Shown here: piece after piece, positions 5,577 through 9,767 of the stretch | Layout of the letters: each line of letters begins with the position of its first letter | Position numbering within the stretch: the first letter of the stretch is position 1 | NCBI GenBank assembly: GCA_012797915.1 | Contig: JAAZOE010000198.1 | Location: 1-9,767, forward strand | Length of the DNA stretch: 9,767 nt | Direction: 5' to 3' | Origin: Candidatus Zixiibacteriota bacterium | GTDB taxonomy: Bacteria; Zixibacteria; MSB-5A5; GN15; JAAZOE01 | The notes under the pieces: generated by a model | What the model saw: only the letters and a program-made list of their open reading frames with translations | Databases searched by the model: none | What the model was told of the DNA's origin: nothing | Translations under genes and position numbers: made by a program

Positions 5577-5582
5577 AATATA
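5577..5582 (-). promoter_or_regulatory. Possible -10 element immediately before hflX
   Basis: TATATT, five of six matches to the -10 consensus on the minus strand, eight bases before the ATG at 5568. No good -35 is seen. If used, transcription would begin at or next to the start codon. Confidence 0.3.
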
Positions 5583-5709
5583 ACGGATGACCGGCCCCTG
5601 TCGCGATGGTTTTTTGGGGACCCGTCCATTCCATTCGATGCGGACGGCGACAGGAAAATGACCGGGTGGTGGGACCGGGTCGCCGGTTTTCGAGGCTCGA
5701 AATTCATGA

Positions 5710-5737
5710 TTGCGCCGGGAGGGAATTGTCGTATACT
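5710..5737 (+). promoter_or_regulatory. Candidate promoter of the flavin reductase-like gene
   Basis: TATACT (5732-5737) is a five-of-six -10, with TTGCGC (5710-5715) 16 bases upstream as a weak -35. The leader would be about 26 bases. It faces away from hflX within the 200-base divergent spacer, which otherwise shows only a short direct repeat ACCGGGT near 5662-5680. Confidence 0.5.
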
Positions 5738-5769
5738 CTACCAGGCAACGTCATACCATGAGGGCCAAC

Positions 5770-6288
5770 ATGACCAACAAACTCGTTCCGATAGACCCCT
5801 GCGTGATCAAGGACAACGTCTTCACCCTGATCGGCAACGACTGGATGCTGGTGACCGCCGGCACCCCAAAATCGTTCAACATGATGACGGCCAGCTGGGG
5901 AACCATGGGAGAACTCTGGCACAAGAAGGTCTGCTTCTGTTTTGTCCGTCCCACCCGCCACACCTATCAGTTCATCACCAAGGCCGAGACGTTCACGCTC
6001 AGCTTTTTCGATGAGACCTACCGCGAGACGCTGAATCTGTGCGGTTCCAAGTCGGGGCGGGATATCGACAAGGTCGCCGCCACCGGTCTGACACCGGCGG
6101 TGACCGAAACCGGTTCGGTCTATTTTGAACAAGCCCGGCTGGTGTTGGAATGCCGGATTCTCTACACTCATGATTTGGATCCCCAGCGGTTCATCGATCC
6201 GAAGATTCATGACTCCTATCCGGAGAAGGATTACCACCGGATGTTCGTCGGCGAGGTGATCCGCTGTCTGGCCCGTCCGGAGCGGTAA
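5770..6288 (+). CDS. Flavin reductase-like FMN-binding protein
   Basis: A 172-residue protein of the flavin reductase/flavoredoxin split-barrel family, which binds FMN and passes electrons between NAD(P)H or ferredoxin-like donors and flavin or protein acceptors. Typical segments are WMLVTAGTPKSFNMMTASWGTMGELWHKK (written here only to mark the strand pair and FMN-contacting MTASWG), CFVRPTRHTY, and FTLSFFDE. It has no signal peptide and should be cytoplasmic. The ATG at 5770 is chosen because GAGGG ends five bases before it; an in-frame ATG at 5758 has no ribosome site. It is monocistronic by layout, divergent from hflX and followed by a 145-base gap with a terminator-like hairpin. Physiological acceptor unknown. 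Confidence 0.87.
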   Translation: MTNKLVPIDPCVIKDNVFTLIGNDWMLVTAGTPKSFNMMTASWGTMGELWHKKVCFCFVRPTRHTYQFITKAETFTLSFFDETYRETLNLCGSKSGRDIDKVAATGLTPAVTETGSVYFEQARLVLECRILYTHDLDPQRFIDPKIHDSYPEKDYHRMFVGEVIRCLARPER

Positions 6289-6327
6289 GGGCAACCTGGA
6301 TGGGTCTGCGCGATTTTCTCATGACGA

Positions 6328-6369
6328 GGGGGTCTAACCTGTCGGCGCCGACCCCCGACTGGTATTTTT
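6328..6369 (+). terminator. Possible terminator after the flavin reductase-like gene
   Basis: GGGGGTC (6328-6334) pairs with GACCCCC (6350-6356); the loop contains the self-complementary GTCGGCGCCGAC. TTTTT follows only at 6365-6369, eight bases after the stem, so termination may be weak. Confidence 0.35.
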
Positions 6370-6433
6370 GTCTGGATACATTTCCGCCAAGGGAAACCGA
6401 CCCCCAGGGCGAAACAACGATCAGAGGCGGAGT

Positions 6434-7717
6434 ATGATACGAACAGCGCGCATCATCAGTTTTGGCTTCATGCTCTCTCTTCTTCCCGCCGCTCTGGCGG
6501 CGCAAACCGACACGGTGAAATATGTCCCCCGGTACCATGACCCGGTGCTGGAAGAGATACGGGTGAAGGACAGCACGGTCAAGGCGGAAGAAGACAGCGT
6601 GACCTCAAAGATTCGCGAGACCCAAAGGGTATTCAAGGACGCGGAAGAGAAGAAGGAAAAGACGCTTCGTTTCGACGTGAGCAAGATTGTCCGACCCGCT
6701 TCTCCGGAAGCGTTCAAGCCGGCCTTCCATTTCCCACCCGTTCGCCAATATATGACCAGCACCTGCTGGTCGTTTTCGACGACTTCATTTATGGAATCAG
6801 AAGTCTATCGCCTGACCGGACAAAAGATCAAACTGTCGGAAATGTTCACCGTCTACCATGAATTCATCGAAAAGGCGCGTTACTTCCTGCGGCAACGGGG
6901 GGAAAAGGGGATCCCCGAGGGGGGCGAATCGAACGGCCTGCTTCGGATCATACGGCAGTATGGCGCGGTCCCGGAGGAAGCGTATTCCGGTACGACCGAC
7001 CCCGACGGCCGTCACGATCATGATCGGATGTTCCGCGAGCTTTCCGACTACCTGGAATTTGTGAAAGACCATGATATGTGGGACGAGGAAGAGGCGCTGG
7101 CGGGGGTCCGGGCGATTCTGAACAAATACATGGGCGCGCCGCCGGAGGCGGTGACCTGGGGCGGCAAAACCATGACGCCGAGGGAATTCGCCACCGACGT
7201 TTTGAGACTCAATCCGGACGATTATGTCGATCTCGTGTCCACACTGGCGGAACCGTTTTACGCCAAGATCGAATTCAAGGTCGAGGACAACTGGTGGCAC
7301 GACAGCAGTTATTACAATGTCCCTCTGGCCGAATGGTATGCGGTGCTCAAGCAAGCGGTGCAAAACGGGTACACCGTGGCGATCGGCGGGGACGTATCCG
7401 AACCGGGAATGTACGGATTCGAGGATCTGGCGGTCGTGCCGGATTTCGACATCCCCCAGAAATATATCAATCAGCATTCGCGGGAGTTCCGCATCGCCAA
7501 TGAAACGACCGGCGACGATCATGGGATTCATGTCGTGGGGATGACCCGGGCCGGCGGCCGCGACTGGTTCCTGATCAAGGATTCCGGCAGCAGCAGCAAC
7601 TGGGGCCGATACAAGGGGTATTACTTCTACCGCGACGATTTTATTCGGCTGAAAATGCTGGGGTACCAAGTGCATAAGGATGCCGTTGCAGAACTGTTGA
7701 AGAAGTTCGACAAGTAG
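6434..7717 (+). CDS. Secreted C1B (bleomycin hydrolase/PepC-like) cysteine peptidase
   Basis: A 427-residue papain-fold peptidase with a clear signal peptide (about residues 1-23, ending ALA-A), so it is exported, unlike cytoplasmic PepC and bleomycin hydrolase. After a charged spacer (25-85) the catalytic centre has Q105 six residues before nucleophile C111 (RQYMTSTCWSFST). The His is H363 in GDDHGIHVVG, and the third position is Asp D383 in FLIKDSG where papain-like enzymes have Asn. The C-terminal GYYFYRDDFIRLKMLGYQVHKD resembles Bacteroidetes-type C1 peptidases, in which I recall Asp here too. GAGG about seven bases upstream supports the ATG at 6434 over a start at 6368. The metallophosphoesterase gene follows after 36 bases and may be co-transcribed. 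Substrate unknown; aminopeptidase-like activity inferred. Confidence 0.88.
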   Translation: MIRTARIISFGFMLSLLPAALAAQTDTVKYVPRYHDPVLEEIRVKDSTVKAEEDSVTSKIRETQRVFKDAEEKKEKTLRFDVSKIVRPASPEAFKPAFHFPPVRQYMTSTCWSFSTTSFMESEVYRLTGQKIKLSEMFTVYHEFIEKARYFLRQRGEKGIPEGGESNGLLRIIRQYGAVPEEAYSGTTDPDGRHDHDRMFRELSDYLEFVKDHDMWDEEEALAGVRAILNKYMGAPPEAVTWGGKTMTPREFATDVLRLNPDDYVDLVSTLAEPFYAKIEFKVEDNWWHDSSYYNVPLAEWYAVLKQAVQNGYTVAIGGDVSEPGMYGFEDLAVVPDFDIPQKYINQHSREFRIANETTGDDHGIHVVGMTRAGGRDWFLIKDSGSSSNWGRYKGYYFYRDDFIRLKMLGYQVHKDAVAELLKKFDK

Positions 7718-7753
7718 GGCCGAATTCCGGCCGGGGGCGGGGAGGCGCGATCG

Positions 7754-8977
7754 ATGAAGGTGGCGGTGATATCCGATCTCCATTTCGGCGATCCGATGTG
7801 CACCATGATCGACCATACAACCCTCGGACCGGGGGAAAAGTACGACGCCTTTGTGCGCCGAGCCGGGCGAGGGAACGATTTCCTGATCCTGCTGGGGGAC
7901 ACCTGCGATTTTTCGATCACCGACTACGCCGAGGCCTACCAGATCGCCAAGGCGTTTTTCCGGCTGGTCCAGCAGGACCGGGTGGCCAAAAACATCATCT
8001 ACATCGCCGGCAATCATGATTTCGACCTGTGGCACACGGTCGAACACCAGGCCAATATCATCCATCAGGTGGCCGAAGGTCGTCCGGCCCGCAATTTCCG
8101 CTGGTCGGTCCCGGGCGTGATCGATGACCGCGCCGCCAGCCCGGCCCGCGGATTCCAGCTTCCCGGCCACACGTCCGTGGTCGATCCCGACCAGCCGCCG
8201 CAGACGCGGGTGTTCATGGACTATATCACCCGGGACGAGAACGGCGGCGGACAGCCGACTAATTTCTATTTCGCCTACCCCAATCTGTATTTTATCACCG
8301 ATCGACAGAGCATCCTGTTCACCCACGGGCATTATCTGGAACAGTACTGGACGGTGGTCGGCGAATGGGCGTTGAAGATCGCACGAGGGGACCTCGATAT
8401 CGGCCGGCGGCTGGATTTGTGGGAACTGGTGGCGATCAACTTCCCCCTCTGTCAGTTTGGATGCGTCGGGATCGGGCAGGCCGGGCCCTTGACCAAACTG
8501 ATGCGCGAAGTGCGCCAGGAGATGAAGGACCGTCGCTGGGAACGCATGGAGACGTACCTGCGGCGGATCGACGATGAACTCGATCGCCGGACGCCGTACC
8601 GCCTGTTCAACCCCAAGGAATGGGGGACCGATCTGGCCTCCTTCGTGGTCCGCCGGAGAATCCTGAAGGGAATGAAGCGGTTCAAATACGCCCGTTACTC
8701 CGACCGGTTCATTCAGAAACCGACGGTACTGGAGCGGTTCGCCGCCTATTTCGATTGCAGCCGGGCGGAAGTCGAACGGTTGAACGCCGACCATGGATTG
8801 GATCTTCCCTCGCCGACGGAGGTCGTCTTCGGGCATACCCATCAGCCGATTCCGATGGGCGACCCGGACGCCCCGACGGCCGTGATTGACGGCAGCGAGG
8901 CGGTGCGGTTGTATAATACCGGCGGATGGCTCTGGCGCGACGACAAATCCGGGTACCGCGAGTTCTGCGGCGCGTAG
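7754..8977 (+). CDS. Calcineurin-like metallophosphoesterase
   Basis: A 407-residue two-metal phosphoesterase. The motifs appear in order: D8-L-H10 with FGD, GD49, GNHD (86-89), H191-G-H193 in FTHGHYLEQYW, and GHTH (360-363) before a late strand ending YNTGGW. All metal ligands are present, so it should be active on a phosphoester; the substrate cannot be read from sequence. It is longer than minimal family members: about 165 residues lie between the fourth and fifth motifs, including a charged helical stretch (245-345). There is no signal peptide; a moderately hydrophobic patch at about 224-245 could touch a membrane. GGAGG lies nine bases before the ATG. It follows the exported peptidase by 36 bases. 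Confidence 0.9.
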   Translation: MKVAVISDLHFGDPMCTMIDHTTLGPGEKYDAFVRRAGRGNDFLILLGDTCDFSITDYAEAYQIAKAFFRLVQQDRVAKNIIYIAGNHDFDLWHTVEHQANIIHQVAEGRPARNFRWSVPGVIDDRAASPARGFQLPGHTSVVDPDQPPQTRVFMDYITRDENGGGQPTNFYFAYPNLYFITDRQSILFTHGHYLEQYWTVVGEWALKIARGDLDIGRRLDLWELVAINFPLCQFGCVGIGQAGPLTKLMREVRQEMKDRRWERMETYLRRIDDELDRRTPYRLFNPKEWGTDLASFVVRRRILKGMKRFKYARYSDRFIQKPTVLERFAAYFDCSRAEVERLNADHGLDLPSPTEVVFGHTHQPIPMGDPDAPTAVIDGSEAVRLYNTGGWLWRDDKSGYREFCGA

Positions 8978-9040
8978 GTGATCACCTATCGTTCGGACGA
9001 GGGGTTTGTCTCGCATGCCATTGATTGAATGAATGCCCTT

Positions 9041-9086
9041 TTGAGTGGGGTGAGACTCCCCATCCCCGGAGGGGATGGGGTACCCC
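9041..9086. repeat. Palindromic element in the spacer before def
   Basis: CCCCATCCCC (9058-9067) and GGGGATGGGG (9071-9080) are perfect 10-bp arms around GGA. An overlapping GGGGTACCCC (9077-9086) and an upstream GGGG/CCCC pair (9047-9050 with 9058-9061) allow alternative folds. No T-tract follows on either strand, so it is not a standard terminator. It may be a copy of an interspersed extragenic palindrome; only one copy is in this window. Confidence 0.45.
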
Positions 9087-9133
9087 GACTTTCAGGTTGG
9101 AGAACTGGTGAACAGAATACGCGGGAATAACCG

Positions 9134-9661
9134 ATGCCGATCCGCGACATTTTGATTTTGGGTAACCCTTTCTTGTGGGAAATATCACGACCGGTGGAAG
9201 ACCCGATGGGGAACGACTGCCGCGGGTTGATTGCCGACCTCAATGATACCCTGGCGGATTTCCGGAACAAGAACGGTTTTGGACGGGGGATCGCCGCGCC
9301 GCAGATAGGCGTGCTGTCGCGGGTGATATTCGTCCGGACGCCCGAACCGGGATTCAGCGGAGCGCTGGTCAATCCGGTTATCACCGAAACCGATGCCACG
9401 ACAATCGAGGTCTGGGATGATTGTTTCAGCGTCCCCGGCCTGATGGTGCGCCTGAAGCGCACGGCGAAAGTTCGCGTGAAGTATCTGGATGAACAGGGCC
9501 GCCATCGGTCGGTGGACGCCGACGGCGCGCTGTCGGAGTTGTTACAGCATGAAACTGATCATCTCGACGGCATCCTGACCGTCGACCGCGCGAAATCGGC
9601 GAAGGATATCTGTTCGCGCGAGGAATGGCTGCGGCGATATGGTCGGCCGGCGACGTCTTGA
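9134..9661 (+). CDS. def: Peptide deformylase
   Basis: A 175-residue peptide deformylase, the metal-dependent enzyme that removes formyl from the N-terminal Met of new proteins. Motif 1 is GRGIAAPQ (50-57), motif 3 is QHETDHLDG (138-146) with ligands H139 and H143 and catalytic E140. Motif 2, usually EGCLS, is DDCFS (95-99): the metal-binding C97 is kept, but E and G are replaced. Length is normal. The start at 9134 has only a weak ribosome site (GGGAA seven bases upstream). The enzyme is probably active; whether it is the housekeeping copy or a second paralogue cannot be told, and no fmt gene is beside it here. Confidence 0.92.
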   Translation: MPIRDILILGNPFLWEISRPVEDPMGNDCRGLIADLNDTLADFRNKNGFGRGIAAPQIGVLSRVIFVRTPEPGFSGALVNPVITETDATTIEVWDDCFSVPGLMVRLKRTAKVRVKYLDEQGRHRSVDADGALSELLQHETDHLDGILTVDRAKSAKDICSREEWLRRYGRPATS

Positions 9662-9753
9662 GCAAGTAGGTCGGCGTTCAGAACCGCCTGTGGCCGAGGA
9701 AACCCGGCATGATCTTGTTGACATGATTGCGGAAAAGCCAAAGGAGATAAACG

Positions 9754-9767
9754 ATGACTGCTGAAGA
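9754..9767 (+). CDS. Start of an unidentified gene, cut by the window edge
   Basis: An ATG at 9754 follows AAAGGAGAT at ideal spacing and opens a frame starting MTAE before the window ends. Only four full codons are visible, so nothing can be said of function. It follows def by 92 bases. Confidence 0.6.

Noticed and set aside
7719..7733. Small GGCCG/CGGCC hairpin between peptidase and metallophosphoesterase
   Set aside because: No T-tract follows and the spacer is only 36 bases; probably chance in GC-rich DNA.
8975..8988. Perfect palindrome TAGGTGATCACCTA overlapping the metallophosphoesterase stop codon
   Set aside because: It has no loop or T-tract and no linked promoter; one 14-bp palindrome is weak evidence for a binding site.
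6797..9016. A 739-codon open frame on the minus strand
   Set aside because: It lies antisense to the peptidase and metallophosphoesterase, both with complete motifs; long antisense frames are common in GC-rich DNA, and its translation is low-complexity with no domain.
9718..9723. TTGACA upstream of the last partial gene
   Set aside because: The -10 position would fall on the ribosome binding site at 9740-9748, so it is not a workable promoter for that start.
1..9767. Search for CRISPR arrays, tRNA or rRNA genes, transposases, phage and defence genes
   Set aside because: No regularly spaced repeats, cloverleaf signatures or such protein motifs were seen; all clear genes belong to ordinary cellular families.

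Overview
The window is GC-rich, gene-dense bacterial DNA with eleven complete protein genes, the first codons of a twelfth, and one 780-base intergenic island holding RNA-like signals. Shine-Dalgarno sites are mostly clear and signal peptides are of Gram-negative style. The mix of a cysteine-free Crp/Fnr regulator, a 4Fe-4S ferredoxin-type protein, a DUF302/OsmC redox cluster, a flavin reductase-like protein and a secreted bleomycin-hydrolase-like peptidase suggests an anaerobic or facultative Gram-negative, perhaps of the Zixibacteria/FCB or deltaproteobacterial kind. No rRNA or marker phylogeny is present, so this assignment is a weak inference.

Left block (24-1643, minus strand): a tight operon reading leftward, OsmC-like protein, DUF302 protein, FmdB-type zinc ribbon, membrane-anchored thioredoxin-like protein. 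Gaps are 3, 17 and 43 bases. It looks like a thiol/peroxide or cell-envelope redox unit, with a candidate promoter at 1688-1716.

Island (1644-2422): no convincing conventional gene. It carries a plus-strand promoter element plus a strong intrinsic terminator enclosing about 85 nt (putative small RNA), and opposite it a minus-strand unit of about 190 nt. That unit has a consensus TTGACA, three internal perfect hairpins, loop-loop complementarity, a strong terminator, and a 31-codon Met/Cys/His-rich ORF with a good ribosome binding site. It is the best candidate for something undescribed.

Central block (2423-5568, minus strand): hflX, a single-domain response regulator, a Crp/Fnr regulator, then a 4Fe-4S protein. 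A perfect CTTGAC-N4-GTCAAG site lies between the last two, close to position -41.5 of a possible promoter. The regulator has the ExxSR recognition residues expected for TTGA half-sites, so it probably controls the ferredoxin gene directly.

Right block (5770-9767, plus strand): a flavin reductase-like protein, a secreted C1B peptidase with Asp at the usual catalytic Asn position, a large metallophosphoesterase, a palindrome-rich spacer that may be an interspersed repeat, peptide deformylase (def) with a divergent second motif, and the start of another gene at the window edge. No tRNA, rRNA, CRISPR array, transposase or phage gene was seen.
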